In this document: piece after piece, positions 1 through 8,886 of the stretch
How positions within the stretch are numbered: the first letter of the stretch is position 1
Layout: every line of letters starts with the position of its first letter
Assembly (NCBI GenBank): GCA_018622675.1
Contig: CP076020.1
Location: forward strand, 1,178,001 to 1,242,000
From: Mycoplasmatota bacterium
Lineage (GTDB): Bacteria; Bacillota_I; Bacilli_A; Izemoplasmatales; Hujiaoplasmataceae
Direction: 5' to 3'
DNA length: 64,000 nt
The notes under the pieces: generated by a model
Databases searched by the model: none
What the model saw: the letters and a program-made list of their open reading frames with translations, nothing else
Told to the model about the DNA's origin: nothing
Translations under genes and position numbers: made by a program

Positions 1-825
1 GTTTTTACAGCATTATCACTTGTCGCTTTATATTATATATATAGTCGCAGACAAAGAGAAGTGAGGACGGTTCATGACATAAAACTCATACAAAAGCTTT
101 TAGAAAACCATGAAGAGTGCAATCATCAATTTAAGTTCCACGAGTTTCATCAAATATATCATGATGTTTTGCAAAACTTGAATACAATTGACCTACTTAT
201 GGAAAAAAGAATTGATAATTTAAATGCCTTAATTCATGATCTCAAAACTCCTTTAACCATATTAAAACACCATCTTCAAGAAGATGAAAATATTACTAAA
301 AATAAGCAAGCAATAATAAGTTCATTGAATGATTTAACAACGATAGCCTCAGATTTAATTGCTGAGAAATTTCATGGCGTACACATTAAAATCAATGCCT
401 CTAAACTTATATCCAATGAAATTGAAAAGTATATCCAAACTTTTCGAACGAAAAACATCAAACTTGATATTGATATCGCTTTAAACTTATATATAAAATT
501 TAATAAAAGAGACTTAATTAGAGTCCTTCAAAATATTTTAACAAATGCCTATTACTATTCTTATGATGATTCAGTTGTTACAATTTCATTACAAAAACAA
601 GAAAATTATGTTAAGCTTCTAATAACCAATATTGGAGACAAAATGGATAAAATGCAAATTGCTAACATCTTTAATAAAGATACTAGCACTAGGCAAGATA
701 AACAAAAAAATGGTCTTGGCTTGCATGTAACCAAGTTACTTTTAGAAGATGCAAATGCAAATATTACAGTTTCAAGTGATGATTCCGGAAATCACTTCCA
801 TATTAATTTCCCTTCTCTTGATTAA
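1..825 (+). CDS. Sensor histidine kinase, C-terminal part (gene begins before the window)
   Basis: The frame is open from base 1, so the 5' end is missing. The first residues (VFTALSLVALYYIYSRR) look like the end of a membrane segment followed by basic residues, as in a membrane-bound sensor kinase. The phospho-acceptor H-box is IHDLKTPLT, with its His codon at 235-237. The ATPase domain has an N-box (QNILTNAYYYS) and a G-box (NGLGLHVTKLL near 712-738), and the protein ends normally after it. By family knowledge it autophosphorylates on His and passes phosphate to a response regulator, which probably lies upstream outside the window. The GTG at 61 is internal, not the start. The signal sensed is unknown. 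Confidence 0.85.
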   Translation, partial: VFTALSLVALYYIYSRRQREVRTVHDIKLIQKLLENHEECNHQFKFHEFHQIYHDVLQNLNTIDLLMEKRIDNLNALIHDLKTPLTILKHHLQEDENITKNKQAIISSLNDLTTIASDLIAEKFHGVHIKINASKLISNEIEKYIQTFRTKNIKLDIDIALNLYIKFNKRDLIRVLQNILTNAYYYSYDDSVVTISLQKQENYVKLLITNIGDKMDKMQIANIFNKDTSTRQDKQKNGLGLHVTKLLLEDANANITVSSDDSGNHFHINFPSLD

Positions 826-835
826 ATTACATAAA

Positions 836-1450
836 ATTTTGAAACATTTCACAATAAATACATCAAACAAACACAAAAAAGTATGTGAAAATGATACAAT
901 CTTTGCGGATACATTTGATACCATTTTACTAAAACACATTAACCATATTATTAAGGATAATAACAAGTTTATAAATACCCTTTCTAAGGCACTTACTGAA
1001 CATCCATCAATCATTGAACTAACTTTAAACTTGAATGCGACACAAGCAAAAATAAAGGCCATTGACTCAAAACTTGGAACACTAATCACATCAGATAGTG
1101 AACTAGATAAACTCGTGAAAAATGAACTTATCAAATCTAAAAATGGATTGCAATCAGAATATATAACATACAAGAATAAGATATTAACATCCCACAATAT
1201 TTCTAACATTATTCGAACAGTTAAATTGCTTTTAAAACCTTATGATGAACCAATAAAGTCCATAAACGATTTTCCATTTAATGAACTATTTACAAAAGTC
1301 ATCGTTCATAGTAGACACGAGATTGAGTTTGTTATTGATATATTTAATTCTGGATCAAGTGAACCTATGTATGCTTTTAGAAGAATGTCGACCCCGTTCA
1401 TGATTAGAAAAACAGAACATGTCACAAAAAGTCGAGTTGTGATTTATTAG
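836..1450 (+). pseudogene. Large serine recombinase, C-terminal remnant
   Basis: An open frame of about 200 codons directly follows the histidine kinase stop. It resembles the tail of large serine recombinases: a stretch like the end of the zinc-ribbon region (NKHKKVCENDTIF), a coiled-coil-like helical segment, and the typical closing motif FNELFTKVIVHSRHEIEFVI. The catalytic resolvase domain and most of the DNA-binding domain are absent. The only ATG in frame (749) lies inside the kinase gene and has no obvious ribosome site. I read it as the relic of an integrase from a transposon or integrative element. A resemblance judged by eye from motifs; a profile search with recombinase families would settle it. 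Confidence 0.65.
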
Positions 1451-1470
1451 TATACCCGAAAGGATATTAT

Positions 1471-1499
1471 TTGGTAATAAAACTAATAAGAAGTATAAT
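1471..1499 (+). promoter_or_regulatory. Promoter for the GDCCVxC gene
   Basis: TTGGTA (1471-1476) and TATAAT (1494-1499) are separated by 17 bases and lie just upstream of the small zinc-ribbon gene. The match to a housekeeping sigma-A promoter is good. Confidence 0.6.
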
Positions 1500-1520
1500 A
1501 GAGGCAAGAGGTGACAAATT

Positions 1521-1724
1521 ATGGAAACTAAAAGTGTATTAACATGTCCTCATTGTGGATATAAAGAAGAGCTGACTATGCCAACAGAAACATGCCAGTT
1601 TTTTTATACTTGTTCTAACTGTAAAAAAACAATAAGGCCTAAAGATGGAGATTGTTGTGTATTTTGTTCTTATGGAACAAATCCCTGCCCTTCGATTCAA
1701 GAAGCACGTCAGTCAGAGCAATAA
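1521..1724 (+). CDS. GDCCVxC-domain small zinc-ribbon-like protein
   Basis: A 67-residue protein with a good ribosome site (AGAGGTGA) before the ATG. It has a CPHCG pair, a CSNC pair and the signature GDCCVFCSYGTNPCP, which define the GDCCVxC family (some members elsewhere are selenoproteins). Members often sit near heavy-metal resistance or mobile genes, but the biochemical role is unknown; metal or thiol chemistry is inferred from nine cysteines in 67 residues. It has its own promoter and is followed by a terminator at 1852-1877. Its neighbours (recombinase relic, kinase) suggest an acquired segment. Confidence 0.8.
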   Translation: METKSVLTCPHCGYKEELTMPTETCQFFYTCSNCKKTIRPKDGDCCVFCSYGTNPCPSIQEARQSEQ

Positions 1725-1851
1725 CATTTGTATCAATTAACGCTACTAGCGTATTGTAATCATATGTAGATTATGCTATATTTAAAGTGCGACTTAGTCG
1801 CAACTTATCCCTTACATAGCATGTGTGTATTTACACACACATCCCCTTCCT

Positions 1852-1877
1852 AAAGATTGCTGAGAAGCAATCTTTTT
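1852..1877 (+). terminator. Rho-independent terminator after GDCCVxC gene
   Basis: A 10-bp stem (AAAGATTGCT paired with AGCAATCTTT), loop GAGA, then TT and a T-rich tail. It is A/T-flanked, so it could work on both strands. Confidence 0.75.
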
Positions 1878-1980
1878 CATTTTCCAATATTCCGTGATTT
1901 TCAACATTTTTGATTAATAAAGCCAACCATTTACAAACCGCTATATTTAGGTAATATTTGCATATTATGATATTTATTTA

Positions 1981-2002
1981 CAACTCCCCTCAACTCCACG
2001 AT
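1981..2002 (+). repeat. Inverted partial copy A of tmRNA 3' end (possible att relic)
   Basis: These 22 bases match the 3' terminal 22 bases of the tmRNA gene region (reverse complement of 2191-2212) at 20 positions, including 12 in a row (CAACTCCCCTCA). The copy reads on plus while tmRNA reads on minus. tRNA and tmRNA 3' ends are classical integration sites, so this may be an attachment-site relic, though its orientation is opposite to that expected for a simple insertion. Confidence 0.5.
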
Positions 2003-2021
2003 TTTTCATGATTTTGCAAAA

Positions 2022-2040
2022 GTTCAACACCCCTCTGCTC
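2022..2040 (+). repeat. Inverted partial copy B of tmRNA 3' end (possible att relic)
   Basis: These 19 bases match the reverse complement of 2197-2215 (the T-arm and acceptor region of tmRNA) at 17 positions. The copy lies 20 bases after copy A in the same orientation. Confidence 0.4.
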
Positions 2041-2077
2041 TTGAAACATAATTCTTTATTAAGTTCCCTTATAAATG

Positions 2078-2105
2078 CAAAAAAACAGGCAAAATATGCC
2101 TGTTT
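2078..2105 (-). terminator. Terminator of tmRNA transcript
   Basis: A 9-bp stem (AAACAGGCA / TGCCTGTTT), 5-base loop and T-run on the minus strand, about 90 bases past the tmRNA 3' end. Confidence 0.75.
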
Positions 2106-2191
2106 CTTGCTTATTTATGAAACAAGTTAATATGCTTTAAACGTCTTTGTTTAGCGCTTAAACGGCATAAATAAACTTGGTATAATCAAGA

Positions 2192-2537
2192 TGGTGGAGC
2201 TGAGGGGAGTTGAACCCCTGTCCAAAATAGCCAATCATTTAACCTTCTACATGCTTAGTTGATTGCAAAGTTTCAATAGACAATTGCCAACCAACGCACA
2301 TATGCCTATCTATTCTTATTATTCTCATGCATCCCCTTAAGAAGGCAGGGAAATACATTATTCTATATTTCTGGAATTCAGAACGGGTCTATAGACAAAC
2401 CCGAATGAATTTGCAGCTTCTTCTTAAGCCGCGTAAGCGTAATTTTGATTTCCGGTTATATTTAACCATGCATTTTTATATCTGCCGATAGCATGCTAAT
2501 CAAACTTGAACTACCCTGTCGAATCCAGAACAGCCCC
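2192..2537 (-). ncRNA. ssrA: tmRNA (trans-translation RNA)
   Basis: The 5' end reads GGGGCTGTTCTGGATTCGAC and the 3' end is a T-arm (GGTTCAACTCCCCTC) followed by an acceptor strand with encoded CCA, both diagnostic of tmRNA. The tag frame runs from a GCA resume codon (2471-2469) to TAA (2426-2424) and would encode AWLNITGNQNYAYAA. The YAYAA end resembles known proteolysis tags; the resume codon is inferred. With SmpB it rescues stalled ribosomes. The 5' end is only 2 bases past the smpB stop codon, so it is probably cut out of the rnr-smpB transcript. Confidence 0.95.
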
Positions 2538-2539
2538 AA

Positions 2540-2983
2540 TTAGTAAAGTGCTTTTTTTATTCTCTTTTCAGCATCTTCACTTTTTTTGCTTTGACGTTTA
2601 TCATAAAGTTTTTTTCCTTTTGCAAGGACAACTTCAACTTTACATAAACCGTCTTTTAAGTATACTCTTTTTGGAACTAATGTCAAGCCTTCTAATTTTA
2701 ATTTCATTTCTAGTTTTTCAATGGTGTGTTTATGCGCCAATAATTTTTTCTTCCTTTTTTCTTCATGGTTAAATAAGCTACCATGGTCATATTTAGATAT
2801 ATGCATATTGATTATAAACAATTCATTGTTTTTACTTATGGTGACATAACTTTCATTAATAGAAAACTTCCCTTGTCTAATAGATTTTATTTCTGTACCT
2901 TTTAGAACAATACCAAATTCAAAAGTATCAAGGATATGATAATCATGTTGTACTTTTTTATTATTTGCTAAAACTTTCATCAA
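2540..2983 (-). CDS. smpB: SsrA-binding protein SmpB
   Basis: 147 residues, the normal family length. It starts NKKVQHDYHILDTFEFGIVL and contains the conserved GTEIKSIRQGK strand and a basic C-terminal tail that enters the decoding centre. It delivers alanyl-tmRNA to stalled ribosomes. It sits 6 bases after rnr and immediately before tmRNA, so RNase R, SmpB and tmRNA form one quality-control operon. The stop codon almost touches the tmRNA 5' end. Confidence 0.97.
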   Translation of the reverse strand: MMKVLANNKKVQHDYHILDTFEFGIVLKGTEIKSIRQGKFSINESYVTISKNNELFIINMHISKYDHGSLFNHEEKRKKKLLAHKHTIEKLEMKLKLEGLTLVPKRVYLKDGLCKVEVVLAKGKKLYDKRQSKKSEDAEKRIKKALY

Positions 2984-2989
2984 GTCCTC

Positions 2990-5065
2990 CTATACTAATT
3001 CGAAATCAATTTTTCCTAAAACTTTATTCACTTTCACAAGTTTAACATTTACTTCCTTACCTATATTATAACTTTTATTTGATGAAAGACCAACTAATTT
3101 CATCGATTTTTCCTCATATTGCATTTCTTCTTTAAAGGTAGATATATGAACTAATCCCTCAACTGTGTTTGGTAATTCTACAAACATCCCAAACTTTAAG
3201 ACAGATGATATAACCCCAGTAAATTCCTTACCAATAAATTGTTCCATATATTCAGCTTTTTTAATATCCATAATTTCACGCTCAGCTTGCATGGCTTGAC
3301 GTTCTTGTTTAGAAGATTGCTTAGCAATATCTTCAAACTTCGCTATTAATTTTTCTCCAATATTTTTATTGTTTTCGAATAAATATCTTCTTAAATAACG
3401 ATGAACAATTAAATCTGGATAACGTCTAATAGGAGAAGTGAAATGTGTGTAATGTTCAAAAGCTAATCCATAATGTCCTAAACTTTCTTTAGCATATCTC
3501 GCCTTAGACATTGATCTTAGTAATAATGTATTAATGACTTTCTCATATTTTGTATCTTCAACAGATTTTAACAGTTTTTGAAGGTTTTGTTGGTTAATAT
3601 TATCTTCTAAGTCAACATCCACACCTAATTCTTTAACCATAGTTAATACATGATCTATTTTTTCTTCATTAGGCAATTCATGGACTCTATATATAAATGG
3701 TAATTTTAGATTATGAATATGTGTGGCTACAACTTGATTAGCTACCAACATGAATTCTTCAATCATCTGTTCACCAATACCACGTTCTTTGACAATCATA
3801 TCTGTTATTTTCCCAGATTTATTGAAAATAAATTTAGGTTCGATAGTTTCAAAGTTAATTGATCCCATTCTCTCTCTAACATCATTCAAAATATCCTGTA
3901 ACTCTTTCATTTTTAAAACCTCTTTGTAGATATCTTTATAGTCATTGATAACTTCTTGGTCACCATCAATTATTTTATTAATATTAGTGTAAGTCATTTT
4001 ATAATGGCTATGAATGACTGATGGAAAGATATCATACATGATAACTTCACCTTTTATGTTAATTTCCATCTCACAAGACATGGCTAAACGATCAACATTA
4101 GGATTTAAAGAACAGATTCCATTTGAAAGTTCTCTTGGCAACATTGGCACAACAGAATCAGCTAAATATACACTGGTTCCTCTATCATATGCAGACTTAT
4201 CTAAGATAGAGTCTTCTTTAACGTAATGGCTCACATCAGCGATATGTACACCTAAAATATAATTTCCTGTGTCGGTTTTACTGATTGAAATAGCATCATC
4301 AATATCTTTAGTAGACTCAGAGTCAATAGTAAAGATTTTTTCCTTTCTTAAATCTCTTCTATTTTTCATTTCATCTTCTAAAACTGCTTGTGGTAAACTT
4401 TTAGCAAATTTTACTTCTTCAGAAGAAAATTCATTTGTTAACCCAAACTTATGAGTAATTTCAATGATTTCAATTCCATCATCATCAACGTTTCCTAATA
4501 TTTCAACTAGCTTCACACGCTTAATGATATGATGAGAATAATCAGTAATCTTACCTTTGATGATTTGATGATTATTAACTTTTTTTCTATCCTTATGGTT
4601 TAACTCAAAAACAATATCTTCAGAGTAACCTTTAGGGTGAATTTCGCCATCAATATACTCACCAATAATATTTTTTAATTGGCGTTCTAGTATCTTAACA
4701 ACTTTGCCTTCTATTTTCATAGAAGATTTTCTTCTTGTAATTTCAACCAAACATAAATCACCATTCATGGCTGATTGAGTTTTTCCTTGAGGAATAAATA
4801 TATCAGGTTTATTTTCCAATACTAAAAAACCATAACCTTGGTATTTTAAATCAAGTTCACCGATTTCATATCTGTTATTATCAATATCATGATAGAAACC
4901 CCTTTTATCTCGGTAAACCAATAAGTCTTTTTCTAACTCATTAAGAATTTTTGTTAATTCTTGAAAATCAGATCCTGACTTCATATTTAAAGTTTTGGCT
5001 AAGCCATTCATATTTCTTTTTTTAAAATTACTTTTTTTAATTGTTTGATAAACCTTCTTATTCAT
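2990..5065 (-). CDS. rnr: Ribonuclease R
   Basis: About 691 residues from the ATG at 5065, chosen because a strong GGAGG precedes it; an ATG 11 codons upstream lacks this. The order is an N-terminal helical/cold-shock region, the RNB catalytic domain (IDSESTKDIDDAISI with the metal-binding Asp residues, about 255-270), and a C-terminal S1 domain (FTGVISSVLKFGMFVELPNTVEGLVHIS shape). It is a processive 3'-5' exoribonuclease that degrades structured RNA, including messages released by trans-translation. It heads the rnr-smpB-ssrA series. Confidence 0.95.
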   Translation of the reverse strand: MNKKVYQTIKKSNFKKRNMNGLAKTLNMKSGSDFQELTKILNELEKDLLVYRDKRGFYHDIDNNRYEIGELDLKYQGYGFLVLENKPDIFIPQGKTQSAMNGDLCLVEITRRKSSMKIEGKVVKILERQLKNIIGEYIDGEIHPKGYSEDIVFELNHKDRKKVNNHQIIKGKITDYSHHIIKRVKLVEILGNVDDDGIEIIEITHKFGLTNEFSSEEVKFAKSLPQAVLEDEMKNRRDLRKEKIFTIDSESTKDIDDAISISKTDTGNYILGVHIADVSHYVKEDSILDKSAYDRGTSVYLADSVVPMLPRELSNGICSLNPNVDRLAMSCEMEINIKGEVIMYDIFPSVIHSHYKMTYTNINKIIDGDQEVINDYKDIYKEVLKMKELQDILNDVRERMGSINFETIEPKFIFNKSGKITDMIVKERGIGEQMIEEFMLVANQVVATHIHNLKLPFIYRVHELPNEEKIDHVLTMVKELGVDVDLEDNINQQNLQKLLKSVEDTKYEKVINTLLLRSMSKARYAKESLGHYGLAFEHYTHFTSPIRRYPDLIVHRYLRRYLFENNKNIGEKLIAKFEDIAKQSSKQERQAMQAEREIMDIKKAEYMEQFIGKEFTGVISSVLKFGMFVELPNTVEGLVHISTFKEEMQYEEKSMKLVGLSSNKSYNIGKEVNVKLVKVNKVLGKIDFELV

Positions 5066-5119
5066 ATTGCCTCCGTTTTTGCAAAGAAAAAAGAACACGT
5101 GATGTGTCCTTTAAATGTT

Positions 5120-5341
5120 TTATAATACTGCGGCTAAAATCGCAAATAAACCAAATGTTAAAGATAAACCGAATGTTAATCTTGCTAAGAATAACTCTGG
5201 ACCTCTTTGTTTTTGGTTTTTAAACAAATCTGATTTTTCACCTGAAAAAGTATTTTGAACATCGTTTTTAGACTCTTGTATCATCACTAAACCTATTAAT
5301 ATAGCTGATATAGCAAATAATATCCAATGCAATGCTGTCAT
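5120..5341 (-). CDS. secG: Preprotein translocase subunit SecG
   Basis: 73 residues with two membrane helices joined by a polar loop containing the typical GVQNTFSG-like pattern (here NDVQNTFSGEK). A strong AAGGAGGG ribosome site precedes the ATG. It is part of the SecYEG channel in the cell membrane. It is followed closely by rnr, as in many Firmicutes, so secG may lead that operon. Confidence 0.9.
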   Translation of the reverse strand: MTALHWILFAISAILIGLVMIQESKNDVQNTFSGEKSDLFKNQKQRGPELFLARLTFGLSLTFGLFAILAAVL

Positions 5342-5383
5342 AATTTGCCCTCCTTAACGTTTACTTAACTAAGTATCGTTAAT

Positions 5384-5411
5384 ATTATAACATAAAAAAG
5401 TGTTTTTGGAA
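5384..5411 (-). promoter_or_regulatory. Promoter of secG-rnr-smpB-ssrA
   Basis: On minus, TATAAT (5389-5384) lies 16 bases after TTCCAA (5411-5406). The -35 lies inside the eno terminator hairpin, so termination and re-initiation are packed together. The -10 is perfect, the -35 only fair. Confidence 0.5.
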
Positions 5412-5425
5412 GAACCAAAAACACT
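5393..5425 (-). terminator. Terminator after eno
   Basis: An 11-bp perfect stem (AGTGTTTTTGG / CCAAAAACACT) with a 5-base loop and T-runs on both sides. It directly follows the eno stop on minus. Confidence 0.85.
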
Positions 5426-5454
5426 TTTTTTATGCTATTTATCAATGATTCTTA

Positions 5455-6759
<1,305 letters not shown>

Positions 6760-7224
6760 CTAATAAGTTTCTCTTATTCCTATATAAATTCCTACTCCAT
6801 AGAGTAAGTAAGTAATCAAATAATTCAGGGAATTAAATATTCCACCGGCAAATGTATCCCTAAATAAATATATCATTGTCTCAATATAAACTAATTCGTT
6901 TAAAAATATTTCAGGATGTTCTATAATATTTCCTTGTCTGGCAAACATTTGTAGAACCAATATAATTGATGCTTGAATAAATAAGCCTATACCCGTAATT
7001 ATTATATAATAAATGTTTGGATAATCATATAATTTTCTGACTTGTCTACCAAGCCAACGACTTGATATAAAGAAAAATATAAATGATAAAGAAAATGATA
7101 TTTGTGTAGTAATTAGACTATCAATGAGTCCAATTAGAATCCCAAACATTATTGATAAAACAATTGCATATAAAACTACAAATGCTAAATCCTTAAGTTT
7201 GATATTTTTTATAGACTTATCCAT
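6760..7224 (-). CDS. Membrane protein of unknown function
   Basis: About 154 residues with four predicted membrane helices (near residues 15-35, 40-60, 75-98 and 130-150 by hydrophobicity). I do not recognise a family. It lies between gpmI and eno with almost no spacing, so it is co-transcribed with glycolytic genes; a link in function is not shown. I chose the ATG at 7224. A TTG three codons upstream overlaps the gpmI stop and is possible. Confidence 0.6.
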   Translation of the reverse strand: MDKSIKNIKLKDLAFVVLYAIVLSIMFGILIGLIDSLITTQISFSLSFIFFFISSRWLGRQVRKLYDYPNIYYIIITGIGLFIQASIILVLQMFARQGNIIEHPEIFLNELVYIETMIYLFRDTFAGGIFNSLNYLITYLLYGVGIYIGIRETY

Positions 7225-7225
7225 A

Positions 7226-8740
7226 TTACTCAATGATTGATTTTCCAGTCATAGCATTTGGTTGTTCTAAATTTAACAATTTTAACATTGTTGGTGCTAT
7301 ATCACCTAAGGCTCCACCCTCTCTTAATGACACTGATTGGTCAGTAACAATAAAAGGCACTAAGTTATTTGTATGCGCAGTAAATACAGATCCATCTTCT
7401 GCAATCATTTTTTCACAGTTTCCGTGATCGGCAGTTAATAGGGCAATACCATTTTTTTCATTAACTTTATCAACGACTTTACCAACACACTCATCAACAG
7501 CTTCTACAGCCTTAACAGCGGCTTCAATTACACCAGTGTGTCCAACCATATCACCATTAGCAAAGTTCAAAATAACAACATCATGAACATCACTGTCTAA
7601 TTCTCTTAAAACATTTTCAGTAATTTCATAAGCACTCATTTCAGGTTTCAAATCATATGTTGGAACTCTTGGCGATTGAATAAGTACTCTTTTTGCATTT
7701 TTAATTTCTTTATCAACGCCACCATCAAAGAAAAATGTCACATGTGCATACTTCTCAGTTTCAGCAATTCTCAATTGATGTAAACCTTGATCTGAAATAT
7801 AATCACCAAACATATCTGATAAATCATTTAAGCCATAAGCAATATCACCTTTTACAGAATCAGCGTATTTCATCGTTGACACAAAGCAGATGTTTTTAGG
7901 ACCATTTTCGGTATTTAACTTAGGAGCCTGTTCTGGATTAGAATAAGCGGTTGCTATTTGTATAGCCCTGTCTGGTCTAAAATTCATAAAGATAATAGCA
8001 TCATTATCTTGAATTACACCTTCTTCGTTTACAACGAAAGGTAATACAAACTCATCATTGACTCCATCTTCATAAGATGATGTAACACCTTTAGAAGCTG
8101 ATTCAAAATGTGGGCCTTTAGCAAAAGTCATAGCATTATAAGCTTTTTGAGTTCTTTCCCAATTTTTATCTCTATCCATGGCATAATAACGACCTGATAC
8201 AGTAGCAATTTCACCATATTTAATATCATTCATAAACTTCTCGATATCTTCAATATAATTAACTGCAGATTGCGGTCCAACATCTCTACCATCTAAAAAA
8301 GCATGTACATATGTTTTTTTAACACCTGCATCTCTTGCAGTTCTTAACATTGCTTTGATATGATCGATATGCGAATGGACGCCTCCATCTGATAATAAAC
8401 CAAAAATATGAAGATTAGAATTATTTTTAATAGTATGAGTAAAACCACCAGAGTAAGCTTTATTTTCTATTAATTTATTTTCATCTACAGATTTATTAAT
8501 TCTTGTTAAAGATTGATAGACAACTCGTCCAGCCCCAATATTCATATGTCCAACTTCAGAGTTTCCCATTTGTCCTTTTGGCAAACCAACAGCTTCTCCA
8601 GAAGCTTCTAATGTTGTGTGTGGATATGTTTTTAAATATTTATCTAGATTGGGTGTATTGGCCAAACTATATGCATTTCCTTCTCCAGGGTTAGCTAACC
8701 CAATACCATCCATAATAACAAGTACAACTGGTCTTTTCAT
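7226..8740 (-). CDS. gpmI: 2,3-bisphosphoglycerate-independent phosphoglycerate mutase
   Basis: 504 residues. The alkaline-phosphatase-like fold is shown by MDGIGLANPGEGNAY at the start, the catalytic-Ser motif MGNSEVGHMNIGAGR (about 57-71) and metal ligands in FANGDMVGHTG and LTADHGNCE near the end. It converts 3-phosphoglycerate to 2-phosphoglycerate, the step before enolase. A ribosome site (GAGGTGA) precedes the ATG. Confidence 0.97.
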   Translation of the reverse strand: MKRPVVLVIMDGIGLANPGEGNAYSLANTPNLDKYLKTYPHTTLEASGEAVGLPKGQMGNSEVGHMNIGAGRVVYQSLTRINKSVDENKLIENKAYSGGFTHTIKNNSNLHIFGLLSDGGVHSHIDHIKAMLRTARDAGVKKTYVHAFLDGRDVGPQSAVNYIEDIEKFMNDIKYGEIATVSGRYYAMDRDKNWERTQKAYNAMTFAKGPHFESASKGVTSSYEDGVNDEFVLPFVVNEEGVIQDNDAIIFMNFRPDRAIQIATAYSNPEQAPKLNTENGPKNICFVSTMKYADSVKGDIAYGLNDLSDMFGDYISDQGLHQLRIAETEKYAHVTFFFDGGVDKEIKNAKRVLIQSPRVPTYDLKPEMSAYEITENVLRELDSDVHDVVILNFANGDMVGHTGVIEAAVKAVEAVDECVGKVVDKVNEKNGIALLTADHGNCEKMIAEDGSVFTAHTNNLVPFIVTDQSVSLREGGALGDIAPTMLKLLNLEQPNAMTGKSIIE

Positions 8741-8770
8741 AAAATCACCTCTATTTATTTAACCATAAAC

Positions 8771-8776
8771 ATTATA
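8771..8776 (-). promoter_or_regulatory. -10 element of the gpmI promoter
   Basis: TATAAT on minus, about 30 bases upstream of the gpmI start. The -35 region is weak (TTTAAA). Confidence 0.45.
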
Positions 8777-8858
8777 CTATAAATAATTACTTATTTAAAG
8801 TTATATACCTGTAATGAAACCATTTACATTCCATATTATACATAAGATGATTTTTTTT

Positions 8859-8867
8859 TGATATAAT
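8859..8867 (+). promoter_or_regulatory. Extended -10 promoter of GH13 gene
   Basis: TGATATAAT is an extended -10 element (TGn-TATAAT) 20 bases before the ATG, followed by the ribosome site GGAGGT. No clear -35 is seen, as expected for extended -10 promoters. Confidence 0.55.
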
Positions 8868-8886
8868 ATGAACTGGAGGTAGATTT

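Larger units (their letters stand above)
1725..2191. other. Non-coding stretch between GDCCVxC gene and tmRNA
   Basis: There is no plausible gene here. It holds small hairpins around 1787-1802 and 1821-1844, a terminator (1852-1877), two tmRNA-3'-end-like sequences (1981-2002 and 2022-2040) and the tmRNA terminator (2078-2105). It looks like scarred junction DNA rather than a designed regulatory region. Confidence 0.6.

Noticed and set aside
61..825. GTG at 61 as start of the histidine kinase
   Set aside because: The frame is open to base 1 with a membrane-segment-like sequence before it, so the gene begins outside the window.
772..1209. Minus-strand open frame of about 145 codons
   Set aside because: It is antisense to the recombinase remnant, has no ribosome site and hydrophobic low-complexity content; a shadow frame.
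1787..1844. Small hairpins as an origin or phage site
   Set aside because: Short, ordinary stems without iterons, DnaA boxes or partner genes.
1981..2040. CRISPR repeat pair
   Set aside because: The two similar units differ from each other and both match the tmRNA end better; there are no regular spacers or cas genes.
2506..2772. Plus-strand open frame over tmRNA and smpB
   Set aside because: Antisense to two well-identified genes.
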